Assembly (NCBI RefSeq): GCF_035918095.1
Contig: NZ_CP109137.1
Location: 4,528,001-4,592,000, forward strand
From: Streptomyces sp. NBC_01750
Lineage (GTDB): Bacteria; Actinomycetota; Actinomycetes; Streptomycetales; Streptomycetaceae
Length of the DNA stretch: 64,000 nucleotides
Reading direction: 5' to 3'
The position numbers and the translations under genes were made by a program. The notes under the pieces were generated by a model. The model did no database searches and had not been told where the DNA came from. It saw only the letters and a list, made by a program, of their open reading frames with translations. Shown here piece by piece: positions 26,568-35,956 of this stretch. The first letter of the stretch is position 1; every line of letters begins with the position of its first letter.

Positions 26568-29384
26568 ATGTCTTCCGAGACCACGGCGGGCACGGATGGT
26601 GCAGCGGTTGGCACCGAGAGCCTGCTGGTGGAGGTTCTGGGTGGTGTTCTGCGTACCGAGCGGGTGCCGGTGGACGCTGATTTCTTCACGGATCTGGGTG
26701 CTGATTCGCTGGTGATGGCTCAGTTCTGTGCGCGGGTGCGCAAGCGGGACGATCTGCCGACGGTGTCGATGAAGGACATCTACCAGCACTCGACGGTTCG
26801 GAGCCTGGCTGCTGCGTTCACGGACAGCACCTTCTCCCCGGCGCAGGAGGACGCACTGTCCGTTGGGGTGGTTGAGTCCCCGACGGATGTGCCAGTCGCC
26901 GGCACCGAGAGCCTGCTGGTGGAGGTTCTGGGTGGTGTTCTGCGTACCGAGCGGGTGCGGGTGGACGCTGATTTCTTCACGGATCTGGGTGCTGATTCGC
27001 TGGTGATGGCTCAGTTCTGTGCGCGGGTGCGCAAGCGGGACGATCTGCCGACGGTGTCGATGAAGGACATCTACGAGCATTCGACGATCCAGAGCCTGGC
27101 CGCCGCGTTCGCGGACGCTCCCGCCGCTGTCCAGCCCACGGCACCCGGGCGCGCGCCGTCACAGCCCTCCCAGCCGGCCCCGGGGCGTGGCGATGCCCCG
27201 TCCGAGGCATCGGGTGCGCCGCAGTCCGGCCCCTGGCGGTATGTGCTGTGCGGGACGGCCCAGCTGCTGATGTTCCTTGTTTTCTCCTCCCTCGGCGCCA
27301 CGATTGCCGTCCTCGGTTACGAGTGGACCCTGGAAGGCTCGGGGACGGCCGGCGTCTACCTGCGGGCGGTGTTGTTCAGTACAGCGCTCTTCTTCGGCGT
27401 CTGCGCGCTGCCCATTGCGGCCAAGTGGATACTCGTCGGCCGTTTCACCCCGCGCCGGTTCCCCGTGTGGAGTTTCGCCTACCTGCGATTCTGGTGCGTC
27501 AAGACCCTCATCCGAACCAGCCCGGTGCGTCTGTTCACCGGTTCACCGCTGTACGTGCTCTACCTCAGGGCCCTCGGCGCACGCATCGGAAAGGGCGTCA
27601 CCATCCTTTCCCGCACCGTCCCTGTCTGCACCGACCTCCTGTCCATCGGTGACGGCACGGTCGTCCGCAAGGACGTGCTGATGTCCTGCTACCGGGCGCA
27701 CGACGGCTGGATCGAGATGGGCCCCGTCACCCTTGGCGCTGATGTGACTGTCAGCGAGCAGGCCGTCGTCGACATCGGGACGTCGATGGGCGACGACACC
27801 CAGCTGGGCCACGCCTCCTCCCTGCATTCCGGGCAGGTGGTGCCGGTCGGAGAGTCGTGGCACGGCACTCCGGCGCAGTCGACGACGACCGATTTCCGGG
27901 CTGTCGAGCCTGCCGCTTGCGGCCCCCTTCGCAGGGCTTTCTACAGCCTGTCGCAGCTGCTTGCCATGCTGCTGGTGTACCTGCCGCTGACGCTGGCGGG
28001 GGTGAGCCTTGTGTTCACCGTGGTGCCGCAGCTGAACGCGGTGTTCACCTTGGGGCCGCCGGCCTTCACCAGCCCCGCGTTCTACCTCGAGGCGCTCGTC
28101 GCTTCCCTGGTGGCCTTCTTCGGCGGCATATTGGTGGGCCTGCTGGTGGTGAGCACGGTGCCACGGTTGCTCAGCCTGGCGATCAAACCGGGCACGGTCT
28201 ACCCGCTGTACGGCTTCCACCACGGCATCCAGCGGGCGATCACGCGGCTGACCAACATCAGATTCTTCACCACGCTCTTCGGCGACAGCTCCGCGATCGT
28301 GCACTACCTGCGGTGCCTCGGATACGACCTGTGCCACATCGCGCAGACCGGGTCGAACTTCGGCACGCTGGTCAAGCACGACACCCCTTACCTCAGCACG
28401 GTCGGGAGTGGAACGATGGTCGCCGACGGCTTGTCGATCATCAACGCCGACTTCTCCAGCTCGTCCTTTTGCTGCTCCCCGACCTCGATAGGGCCGGGCA
28501 ACTTCCTCGGCAACCGCATCCTCTACCCTTCACGCGGCCGGACCGGCGACAACTGCCTGCTCGCGACGAAGGTCATGGTCCCCATCGACGGGCCGGTGCG
28601 CGAAGGCGTGGGACTGCTTGGCTCACCCAGCTTCGAGATCCCGCGCACGGTGCTGCGCGACACCCAGTTCGACCACCTGGCCCACGGTGATGAGCTGCGC
28701 CGCCGACTCGCTGTCAAGAACAAGCACAACGCGCTCACCGCGAGCCTGCACCTGCTGGTGCGATGGTTCCACTTCTTCGTATTCGCCCTCATCACCATGG
28801 CCGCCGTCGAGCTCTACCAGACCATCGGTGTGCCGGCCTTCGTGCTGGCCGGTCTGCTCACCCTGGTGTTCACCATCGTCTACTTCACGCTGGTCGAACG
28901 GGCCGTTATACGAATCCGCCCGGTGAAGCCGCTGTACTGCTCGATCTACCAGGCCGACTTCTGGGGGCACGAACGCTTCTGGAAGCTGACGTCGCACCAG
29001 TACATGCAGGCCTTCAACGGCACCCCGTTCAAGACCATGGTCTGGCGGCTGCTGGGCGTGCGGATCGGCCGCCGGGTCTTCGACGACGGCTGCTCGATCA
29101 CCGAGCGGACCCTCGTCAGCATCGGGGACGGCTGCACCCTCAACGCCGGGACGATCATCCAATGCCACTCGCAGGAGGACGGCGCCTTCAAGTCCGACCA
29201 CGCCACGATCGGCGCGGGCGTGACCCTCGGCGTGAACGCGTTGGTCCACTACGGCACCACGATCGGCGACCAGGCACAGCTGGCCGCCGACTCCTTCCTG
29301 ATGAAGGGCGAGGAAGTTCCCTCTCAAGCGCGGTGGGGCGGAAACCCGGCCCGAGAAGGCACCTCCGTGGCCCGCGTTCTTTGA
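26568..29384 (+). CDS. tandem carrier-domain protein with Pls-like (TIGR02353) membrane/beta-helix region, no adenylation domain
   Basis: A 938-aa protein. Residues 12-85 and 112-185 are two phosphopantetheine carrier (T) domains, each with the attachment Ser in LGADSLVMAQF. A Pro/Gly linker follows. From residue 222 the protein has the architecture of the C-terminal half of epsilon-poly-L-lysine synthetase (Pls/PosA): pairs of membrane helices (YVLCGTAQLLMFLVFSSLGA, LLAMLLVYLPLTLAGVSLVF and HFFVFALITMAAVELYQTIG as examples) alternating with three left-handed beta-helix domains (about 315-410, 560-690, 780-930; e.g. SIGDGTVVRKDVLMSCY, TIGAGVTLGVNALVHYGTTI). Pls itself begins with an adenylation domain, absent here. 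It may be loaded in trans, or modify or export a carrier-bound amino acid. GGAGG lies 9 nt before the ATG. No PPTase or A-domain gene is nearby. Confidence 0.85.
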   Translation: MSSETTAGTDGAAVGTESLLVEVLGGVLRTERVPVDADFFTDLGADSLVMAQFCARVRKRDDLPTVSMKDIYQHSTVRSLAAAFTDSTFSPAQEDALSVGVVESPTDVPVAGTESLLVEVLGGVLRTERVRVDADFFTDLGADSLVMAQFCARVRKRDDLPTVSMKDIYEHSTIQSLAAAFADAPAAVQPTAPGRAPSQPSQPAPGRGDAPSEASGAPQSGPWRYVLCGTAQLLMFLVFSSLGATIAVLGYEWTLEGSGTAGVYLRAVLFSTALFFGVCALPIAAKWILVGRFTPRRFPVWSFAYLRFWCVKTLIRTSPVRLFTGSPLYVLYLRALGARIGKGVTILSRTVPVCTDLLSIGDGTVVRKDVLMSCYRAHDGWIEMGPVTLGADVTVSEQAVVDIGTSMGDDTQLGHASSLHSGQVVPVGESWHGTPAQSTTTDFRAVEPAACGPLRRAFYSLSQLLAMLLVYLPLTLAGVSLVFTVVPQLNAVFTLGPPAFTSPAFYLEALVASLVAFFGGILVGLLVVSTVPRLLSLAIKPGTVYPLYGFHHGIQRAITRLTNIRFFTTLFGDSSAIVHYLRCLGYDLCHIAQTGSNFGTLVKHDTPYLSTVGSGTMVADGLSIINADFSSSSFCCSPTSIGPGNFLGNRILYPSRGRTGDNCLLATKVMVPIDGPVREGVGLLGSPSFEIPRTVLRDTQFDHLAHGDELRRRLAVKNKHNALTASLHLLVRWFHFFVFALITMAAVELYQTIGVPAFVLAGLLTLVFTIVYFTLVERAVIRIRPVKPLYCSIYQADFWGHERFWKLTSHQYMQAFNGTPFKTMVWRLLGVRIGRRVFDDGCSITERTLVSIGDGCTLNAGTIIQCHSQEDGAFKSDHATIGAGVTLGVNALVHYGTTIGDQAQLAADSFLMKGEEVPSQARWGGNPAREGTSVARVL
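26607..27096 (+). repeat. near-identical direct repeat encoding the two carrier domains
   Basis: The segment beginning at 26609 recurs at about 26902 (offset about 293 nt). The first 175 bases or so differ at one position only (gtgcCgg versus gtgcGgg). Similarity then fades across the ends of the carrier domains. Such nucleotide identity points to recent duplication or gene conversion, since synonymous sites have not drifted. Confidence 0.8.
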
Positions 29385-29542
29385 GCTTCCTGCGGTCGGC
29401 GGGCGCGCTTCACGTCACCGTTGCTGAGCAGCCCACGGGAAACGATCTTGCTGTTCGCGGGAAATACCTGCGCGGCGCCACCCGTCGCGTCTGGCCAGCG
29501 CATTTCGTCGGTTCCCCACAAAACGAAGAGAAACCGACGCGG

Positions 29543-29691
29543 GGCGACTGGAGCTGATCGCCAGTCGGCCGGTGCGAGGTGGCCGGTGGGGGTCCGACCC
29601 GGCGGCTGGTTCTCCGCCTGTGGTGTCTGCCATTCCTGGTCGCCGTACTCGAGGGCCTGCCAGTGCCCGGCGCCCTCCGCGGGGCGCCGGT
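29543..29691 (-). pseudogene. transposase-like remnant (copy B, internally deleted)
   Basis: It matches copy A at both ends: 29543-29598 corresponds to 17761-17815, and 29626-29691 to 18065-18130. The central 250 bases are missing. On the minus strand it still encodes HWQALEYGDQEWQ before the deletion. Sixteen bases upstream it also shares AGAGAAACCGACG (29527-29539) with the sequence just after tRNA-Leu (17581-17593). The segment 29385-29542 in front of it holds no gene. Confidence 0.6.
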
Positions 29692-29732
29692 GACGCTGCG
29701 CCGGCGGCATACCGTGACCGGCCGTTCTGGCC

Positions 29733-29875
29733 ATGCTGCTGAAGCTCACCCGGACCGGCATCGTCATTCACTGGTACGCGGAGCAGGGCCCGAAGTGGCT
29801 CGGCAGGGCGGCGCTCAACGGCCTGGTCGCTCTGCTCACGGGTGTCTCGGCGTTCGTCGTCACGGCCACCCCATC
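29733..29875 (+). pseudogene. fragment of an APC-family permease
   Basis: About 45 codons (TRTGIVIHWYAEQGPKWLG, RAALNGLVALLTGVSAFVVTAT) match the cytoplasmic loop and next helix of APC permeases like the intact gene at 31365-33401, where the same region reads GMVRHWNRELRTE... and FLVLVIVLATKFTQGAW. The rest is lost, and the following 330 bases contain only short unconvincing frames. The original gene was probably disrupted at the island's right edge. Confidence 0.45.
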
Positions 29876-30212
29876 CCGAGACCGTGCGCAGAGCGAGGCT
29901 CTTGAGCGCGACTGGGCCCTGAGTACGGCGTGCAGACCCCCGCGCCCGACCTGGAGCGGTTCCAGGCGTGCCCTTCCCGACGGCATCGGCGCGTACCTCA
30001 TCACCCGGCCCGGCAGGGGAGACCGCCTCGATGCGTGACGCCGTCGATGCGGCTCTCATCCGTAAAGTCGGCATCATGGGACGCGGGAAACTACGGGTAT
30101 ATCTCGGTGCCACACACCTGGTAGCGCGCGGACCGTCCACCGGTGCGAGCCGGCGCGCGGATCGGGTCGGCGTTGGCTCGATGTACGGCTGCACCGCGGA
30201 AAGGTTGGTGAC

Positions 30213-31199
30213 GTGACTTCCGACGACCGAACCCCGCAACGGGCCACGCTCGGCACGTGGCCGACCCCGCTCGAGCCCATGCCGCGGCTGGCCGGTGCAC
30301 TCGGCCTCAACCCCGACGACCTGTCGGTCAAACGCGACGACCTCACCGGCCTGGGCGGCGGCGGCAACAAGATCCGCAAACTTGAGTGGATCTGCGGCGC
30401 CGCACTGGCCGACGGCGCGACGACCCTGGTGACCAGCGGTGCGCCGCAGAGCAACCACGCGCGGCTGACCGCCGCCGCCGGCGCCCGGCTGGGGCTCGAC
30501 GTCGTACTCGTGCTCGCCGGCTCACCCGGGTCGTCGGCGTCCGGGAACCTCGCCCTCAACGGGCTCTTCGGTGCGACGGTTGTGTGGGCCGGTGACGTCG
30601 GAGGCGAGGCTCTCCGCTCCGCCGCCGAGCAGGTGGCGGAGCAGCTGCGACATCGCGGCGCTGTCCCGGCGCTCATCCCCTTCGGTGGTTCGAGCGTGCT
30701 CGGTGCGCGTGGGTATGTCGAATGCGGTCGCGAACTCCTCGCTCAGGCCCCTGACTTGGCGACTGTCGTCGTCGCGGTCGGCTCCGGTGGCACCATGGCA
30801 GGCCTGGTCGACGTGCTGGGTCCCGCGCGCGTCCTCGGCGTTCACTGCGGTGCCGTCGGCGACCCTGCCCGGACCGTGTCCGAACTGGCCTCCGGCCTGT
30901 CCGGCACGCACTGCGCGCCGGAGGCGCTCAGGCTCCGGCTCGACCAGGTCGGCGACGGTTACGGTGCTTTGACCGAGCGGGTCATGGCCGCCATGACGCT
31001 GGCCGCACACACCGAAGGCATCGTGCTCGACCCGGTCTACACCGGACGCGCGATGGCCGGCCTGATCGCCGCAACCGAAGCCGGCGACATCGTCCCAGGA
31101 CAGCGCACGATCCTTCTGCACTCGGGCGGTCTTCCCGGGCTCTTCGGCCACCCGGCCACGCTCGCGCGGGCAGCAGCCGCGCTCACCGCCGGAGGTTAG
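30213..31199 (+). CDS. dcyD: D-cysteine desulfhydrase / ACC deaminase family PLP enzyme
   Basis: A 328-aa fold-type II PLP enzyme. The PLP Lys is in GGGGNKIRKLEW (near residue 53). The substrate-recognition SNHAR motif is in SGAPQSNHARLTAAA, and a Gly-rich phosphate-binding loop is AVGSGGTMAGL (near 190). The C-terminal HSGGLPGLFG segment is typical. The family releases pyruvate, ammonia and sulfide from D-cysteine, or opens 1-aminocyclopropane-1-carboxylate; sequence alone does not separate these. It starts at GTG 30213 with AAAGG upstream. Confidence 0.85.
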   Translation: MTSDDRTPQRATLGTWPTPLEPMPRLAGALGLNPDDLSVKRDDLTGLGGGGNKIRKLEWICGAALADGATTLVTSGAPQSNHARLTAAAGARLGLDVVLVLAGSPGSSASGNLALNGLFGATVVWAGDVGGEALRSAAEQVAEQLRHRGAVPALIPFGGSSVLGARGYVECGRELLAQAPDLATVVVAVGSGGTMAGLVDVLGPARVLGVHCGAVGDPARTVSELASGLSGTHCAPEALRLRLDQVGDGYGALTERVMAAMTLAAHTEGIVLDPVYTGRAMAGLIAATEAGDIVPGQRTILLHSGGLPGLFGHPATLARAAAALTAGG

Positions 31200-31364
31200 T
31201 GCGTCCGCCCGGGCCCGTCGGCCGCGATTACCTGCTCCGGGCGGCCGCTGTGGGATCAATTGCTCCATATGTACGCAGCGGTGGGGAATCCTAACGAGTT
31301 CGATGTGCCTGTCCCCCTATCGGAGTCGTGCTGCTGCGCAGGTGCCGCGGCTTACGCTCGCGCC

Positions 31365-33401
31365 GTGTTCAACGTGACAGCAGTTCTCAAACGGCTGGTC
31401 ATCGGCCGCGCCATGCGCAGTGAGGAGCTGGGCGGGACGCTGCTGCCCAAGCGTCTCGCCCTGCCGATCTTCGCTTCCGACCCGCTGTCCTCGGTGGCCT
31501 ACGCCACCCAGGAGATCCTGCTGGTGCTCACCCTTGGCGGGCTGGCCTATCTGCATTTCACGCCGTGGATCGCGGCCGCGGTCGTCGCGCTGATGACGGT
31601 GGTGGTGCTCTCCTACCGCCAGGTCGTGTACGCCTACCCGAGCGGCGGCGGATCGTACGAAGTCGCCTCGACGAACCTGGGCCCCTCCGCCGGTCTGGTG
31701 GTCGCCGCCTCGCTGCTCGTCGACTATGTGATGACCGTGGCCGTCTCGGTCGCCTCCGGAGTCGACAACGTCATTTCGGCCGTGCCCGCCCTGGTCGACT
31801 ACCGGGTTGTGATGGCGCTGGTCTTCGTGGCCGTCCTGACCGCGATGAACCTGCGCGGGGTGCGCGAATCCGGCCAGGCATTCGCCACCCCGACGTATCT
31901 GTTCATCGGCGGGGTGCTGATCATGGTCGGCACGGGCCTGTTCCGCTACCTGCTCGGCGACGCACCGGTGGCCGAGAGCGCCGCGTACGGCATCAAGCCG
32001 CAGCCCGGGGACGCGAGCCTGACCGGGCTGGCCCTGACGATGCTGGTCCTGCGTGCCTTCTCCAGTGGCTGTACCGCACTGACCGGTGTGGAGGCGATCT
32101 CCAACGGTGTGCCGGCGTTCCGCAAGCCCAAGTCGAAGAACGCGGCGGCCACCCTGGCCGCGATGGGCATCATCGCCATCACCATGTTCGTTGGCGTCAC
32201 CACGCTCGCCATCGTCGCCAAGGTGCACATCACCGACGACGCCTGCCGGCTCACCGGTCTGACCGGCGACTGCTCCTCGTACACCCAGCGCACCGTCATC
32301 GCCCAGCTCGCCGCCGCCGTCTTCGGCGGCGAGAACAGCGTCGGCTTCTACTTCCTCCAGGCCGCCACTGCCCTGGTCCTGATCCTCGCCGCGAACACCG
32401 CCTTCAACGGCTTCCCGCTGCTCGCCTCGATCCTTGCCCAGCACCGCTATCTGCCGCGCCAGCTCCACAACCGCGGCGACCGGCTCGCCTTCTCCAACGG
32501 CATCCTCGCCCTGGCCGTCGTGGCCGGTGTGCTGCTGTGGGCGTACAAGGCGAATGTCACCAGCCTCATCCACCTCTACATCCTGGGCGTGTTCACCTCC
32601 TTCACACTCTCCCAGACGGGCATGGTCCGGCACTGGAACCGTGAGCTGCGCACCGAGATCGACCCGGTGCTACGCCGCCGCCACCACGTCGCCCGTGTCA
32701 TCAACGCCACCGGCGCGGTCACGACCTTCCTGGTCCTGGTCATCGTGCTGGCCACCAAGTTCACTCAGGGGGCCTGGCTGGCAGTGCTCGCCGCGATCGT
32801 GCTCTGGGTGATGATGCGGGGCATCCGCCGTCACTACGACGCCGTCGCGGCGGAAATGGCGGTCACCGACCCGCGAAGCGAGATGATGCCGCCTTCCCGC
32901 GTACTGGCCATCGTGCTGGTTTCCACCATCCACAAGCCCACCCTGCGAGCACTGGCCTACGCCCGCGCCTTCAGGCCCGACCATCTGGAAGCACTCACCG
33001 TCGCGGTCGACCGCGACGCGGCTCTCGAGCTCCAACGGCAGTGGGAGAACTACGAGATCCCGGTGCCGCTCAAGGTCCTCGACTCCCCGTACCGCGAGAT
33101 CACCAGATCCGTCCTGGAGTACGTGCGCTCGATCCGGCGCGACAGTCCGCGGGACGTCGTCGCGGTCTTCATCCCCGAGTACGTCGTGGGTCACTGGTGG
33201 GAGAACCTGCTGCACAACCAGTCCGCGCTGTGGCTCAAGAGCCGCCTGCTCTTCACCCCTGGGGTCATGGTGACCAGCGTCCCCTGGCAGCTCACCTCCT
33301 CCGCCCGAGCCGACCACCCCGCCGCCCGTGCCCCCGGCTCCGTCCGCCGCGGTGAACCCACCACGCCCGACCAGAGCGAAGACGTCAGCACGCATCAGTA
33401 G
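31365..33401 (+). CDS. APC family permease (KUP-like architecture)
   Basis: A 678-aa transporter with about 12 membrane helices (residues 25-490) and a C-terminal cytoplasmic domain of about 170 aa (from IRRHYDAVAAEM). The N-terminal segment LGGTLLPKRLALPIFASDPLSSVAYATQEILLVL is the signature of this actinobacterial permease group (first residues shown in two pieces: LPKRLALPIFASDP, LSSVAYATQEIL). Substrate is unknown: amino acids or potassium are both suggested for relatives. GTG 31365 is chosen since upstream in-frame sequence is Cys/Ala-rich and not family-like. Confidence 0.82.
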   Translation: MFNVTAVLKRLVIGRAMRSEELGGTLLPKRLALPIFASDPLSSVAYATQEILLVLTLGGLAYLHFTPWIAAAVVALMTVVVLSYRQVVYAYPSGGGSYEVASTNLGPSAGLVVAASLLVDYVMTVAVSVASGVDNVISAVPALVDYRVVMALVFVAVLTAMNLRGVRESGQAFATPTYLFIGGVLIMVGTGLFRYLLGDAPVAESAAYGIKPQPGDASLTGLALTMLVLRAFSSGCTALTGVEAISNGVPAFRKPKSKNAAATLAAMGIIAITMFVGVTTLAIVAKVHITDDACRLTGLTGDCSSYTQRTVIAQLAAAVFGGENSVGFYFLQAATALVLILAANTAFNGFPLLASILAQHRYLPRQLHNRGDRLAFSNGILALAVVAGVLLWAYKANVTSLIHLYILGVFTSFTLSQTGMVRHWNRELRTEIDPVLRRRHHVARVINATGAVTTFLVLVIVLATKFTQGAWLAVLAAIVLWVMMRGIRRHYDAVAAEMAVTDPRSEMMPPSRVLAIVLVSTIHKPTLRALAYARAFRPDHLEALTVAVDRDAALELQRQWENYEIPVPLKVLDSPYREITRSVLEYVRSIRRDSPRDVVAVFIPEYVVGHWWENLLHNQSALWLKSRLLFTPGVMVTSVPWQLTSSARADHPAARAPGSVRRGEPTTPDQSEDVSTHQ

Positions 33402-33492
33402 CCGGTCAGGCTTCAGCTGCGCGACCTTCGTCGCTGCCGCGTACGACGAAAGTGGGCCGTGCACAGCGGGGTTGGCTGCTTAGGGTTCGGGC

Positions 33493-35181
33493 GTGGATGC
33501 GTCATCGAAGTTCCGGGCGGGCTGGCAGTGGCTGGCGGCGCCCGAGTTGTGGTCGCGGCGACGGACCGCCGGCGAGGCGGTGCTCGCGCTGGTGCTCGGC
33601 CTCATGGCGGCAGGGACCGAGGAACTGCTGGGCGGCGAAGGGCTGCAGCTGCTCGCCGTGGGGGCGGCGGCCGCGGTGCTGTCGCTGCTGCGACGGCGGA
33701 TGCCCGCGCCGGTGCTGCTGGTGGCGGCTGCGCTGGGGCCGATTCTGAGCGGTTTCGCCGCGCTGCTGATGGTCGTGGGGTGGTCGGCCGGTCGCAGGAT
33801 CGTGGGCGCCGGGCGGACGCTGGCGGCGTTCACCGTCGCGTACGTCTTCTGTGTCGCCTCCACGCTCCTGGACGTCTGGTCGCAGCAGGCACCCATGAGC
33901 TTCGTCCTGTTCACCACTCTGTACTTTCTGGCGACGACGGTTGTGCCGGGTCTGGCCAGCCGGTACTGGACGCAGCGCAGGACCCTGCTGCATGCGCTGC
34001 AGGAGCGCAATGCCCAACTGCTGCGTGAACACGCGATGGTGGCGGGGCAGGCGCGGCTTCGTGAGCGGCAGCGGATCGCGCAGGACATGCACGACAGCCT
34101 CGGCCACCAACTGGCGCTGATATCCGTGCACACAGGGGCGCTCGAGGTGGACCGCGAGCTGACGCCCAGGCAGCGGGAGGCGGTCGGGGTGCTGCGGGGC
34201 GCCTCGGTGACCGCGATGCACGAGCTGCGTGAGGTGGTCGGAATTCTGCGGGACGGGGTCGAGGGGCCCGCGCCGGTGGACGAGCCGGGGCGGTCCGCGC
34301 GCGGAACAGCCGGGATCGAGGGGCTCGTCGGGGCGGCGCGGGTGGCGGGGAACACCGTGAAGCTGCGGCGTACTGGCGAGGTGCGGCCGCTTGCCGCGGC
34401 GGCCGATCATGCGGCGTACCGCATCGTGCAGGAGGCGCTGACCAATGCGTACAAGCACGCTCCCGGCGCGCCGATCGGTGTGGAGCTGCGGTACGAGCCC
34501 GACTCGTTCGTCGTCGAGATCGTCAATGGGGCTTCTGGGGGCGTGACGCAGGGCGAGGTGGTGAGCGGCGGACAGGGGCTGACCGGACTTCGTGAGCGGG
34601 CGCGGCTGGTCGGCGGCATGGTGCATACGGCGCCGGCGGACGGCGGGGGCTTCCGGGTGGCGGGGGTGCTGCCCTACGGGGTGGTGGAGGCGGCGCCGTT
34701 CGTCGCCGCGGAGGACGACTTCCGTCAGCAGTCGCCGAAGGCCGCGCTCGGGAACGGTGCTCCGGTCATGGACTGGACCGTCTCCGAGCGGGAGCAGGCG
34801 ATGGGCGGCCGCGACCGGAGCGGCGGGTGGGCACTGGGCTGCGGAATCGCGCTGGCGGCTGTGCTGGTGCTGGCGGCGGCGGGTGTCTTCGGGCTGTTCT
34901 TCCTGGTGAGCTCCGTGAACAAGGGGATGATCGACCCGGGAGAGTACGAGCGAGTGCAGATCGGGGCGGACGAGGACGAGGTCCGCGACCGGCTGCCGAG
35001 CGGGGACACGATCACGACGACCGGGCTGGCCGGAACGGGTCCGAGGGAGCCCGAGGGTTCTGAGTGCCTGGTGCTGATGTCCTCCGAGGTGGGGCACAAC
35101 ATCGACACCGAGCCGGTGTTCCGGTTCTGCTTCAAGGGCGGCAAGCTGATCGAGAAGAAGGCCTATGAGGCCAGCCGGTAG
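33493..35181 (+). CDS. NarL-type sensor histidine kinase with extra C-terminal membrane domain
   Basis: A 562-aa kinase. Several membrane helices occupy residues 25-155. The HisKA_3 dimerisation segment has the phospho-His in RQRIAQDMHDSLGHQLALI (near residue 200). The HATPase_c domain (about 300-395) shows YRIVQEALTNAYKHAPG and GGQGLTGLRERARLVGG. Unusually the chain continues: a linker, another membrane helix (residues 452-478), and an outside domain of about 85 aa (EYERVQIGADEDEVRDRLPS; later CLVLMSSE) resembling SmpA/BamE-like folds. It is followed by its response regulator after about 35 nt. Confidence 0.88.
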   Translation: MDASSKFRAGWQWLAAPELWSRRRTAGEAVLALVLGLMAAGTEELLGGEGLQLLAVGAAAAVLSLLRRRMPAPVLLVAAALGPILSGFAALLMVVGWSAGRRIVGAGRTLAAFTVAYVFCVASTLLDVWSQQAPMSFVLFTTLYFLATTVVPGLASRYWTQRRTLLHALQERNAQLLREHAMVAGQARLRERQRIAQDMHDSLGHQLALISVHTGALEVDRELTPRQREAVGVLRGASVTAMHELREVVGILRDGVEGPAPVDEPGRSARGTAGIEGLVGAARVAGNTVKLRRTGEVRPLAAAADHAAYRIVQEALTNAYKHAPGAPIGVELRYEPDSFVVEIVNGASGGVTQGEVVSGGQGLTGLRERARLVGGMVHTAPADGGGFRVAGVLPYGVVEAAPFVAAEDDFRQQSPKAALGNGAPVMDWTVSEREQAMGGRDRSGGWALGCGIALAAVLVLAAAGVFGLFFLVSSVNKGMIDPGEYERVQIGADEDEVRDRLPSGDTITTTGLAGTGPREPEGSECLVLMSSEVGHNIDTEPVFRFCFKGGKLIEKKAYEASR

Positions 35182-35216
35182 GCGCAGCGAGGTGCGGGGT
35201 GGAAGTGGGGGTGGCT

Positions 35217-35876
35217 GTGACGGGGTCGCTGATCCGGGTCGTCATCGCCGATGACGAGCCGCTGATAAGGGCCGGGATCCGGATGATCCTCACCTCGGAC
35301 CGCGAGATCGAGGTCGTTGCCGAGGCGGCGAACGGCCGTGAGGCGATTGACCTGGCCCTTTCGCACAGCGCCGATGTGGTGCTGCTCGACATCCAGATGC
35401 CGGTGATGGACGGGCTCACCGCCTTGGGGGAGCTGCGCAGGTCTCTCCCAGCGGCGCGGGCCATCGTACTGACGACCTTCGGCGAGCGGGAGAACGTACT
35501 GCGAGCGCTGGAGGGCGGGGGCGCGGGGTTTCTGCTGAAGGACACGGCGCCCGCGGAACTGATCCGAGCGGTGCGGGCGGCCGCCGCGGGCGATGCGTAT
35601 CTCTCTCCCGGCGCGACCCGGCATGTGGTGGACCAGCTGTCCTCGGGGCGGGCGGCGGCGCGCGGTGAGGAGGCACGGGCACGGGTCGCAGGGCTGAGTG
35701 GGCGCGAGCGGGAGGTGCTGGCGCTGCTTGGGGAGGGGCTGTCCAACGCGGACGCCGGTCGGCGGCTGCATATGAGCGAGGCGACGGTGAAGACGTATGT
35801 GAGCCGGATCCTGGCGAAGCTCGAGTGTGAGAACCGGGTGCAGGCGGCGCTGCTGGCGCGCGACGCGGGGCTGTGA
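35217..35876 (+). CDS. NarL/FixJ family response regulator
   Basis: A response regulator of about 219 aa. The receiver domain has acidic pocket IADDEP, phospho-acceptor Asp in VVLLDIQMPVMDG, Thr in IVLTTFGE, and Lys in FLLKDTAP. The C-terminal LuxR-type helix-turn-helix has LSGREREVLALLGEGLSN and TVKTYVSRILAKL. It is the partner of the preceding kinase. Several in-frame GTG codons (35199, 35205, 35211, 35217) precede the conserved start; 35217 best fits the family and the G-rich upstream sequence. Confidence 0.9.
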   Translation: MTGSLIRVVIADDEPLIRAGIRMILTSDREIEVVAEAANGREAIDLALSHSADVVLLDIQMPVMDGLTALGELRRSLPAARAIVLTTFGERENVLRALEGGGAGFLLKDTAPAELIRAVRAAAAGDAYLSPGATRHVVDQLSSGRAAARGEEARARVAGLSGREREVLALLGEGLSNADAGRRLHMSEATVKTYVSRILAKLECENRVQAALLARDAGL

Positions 35877-35956
35877 GCGCTGGGTCGCGACGCGCTACGG
35901 GGCGGTGACCCACGGATGCTGATCGCCGGACGCTGATCGGGCGGTCCGTGAGCGAC

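Noticed and set aside
31317..32633. 438-codon minus-strand frame opposite the APC permease
   Set aside because: Low-complexity His/Gln/Gly/Asp-rich shadow with no helix or domain pattern.
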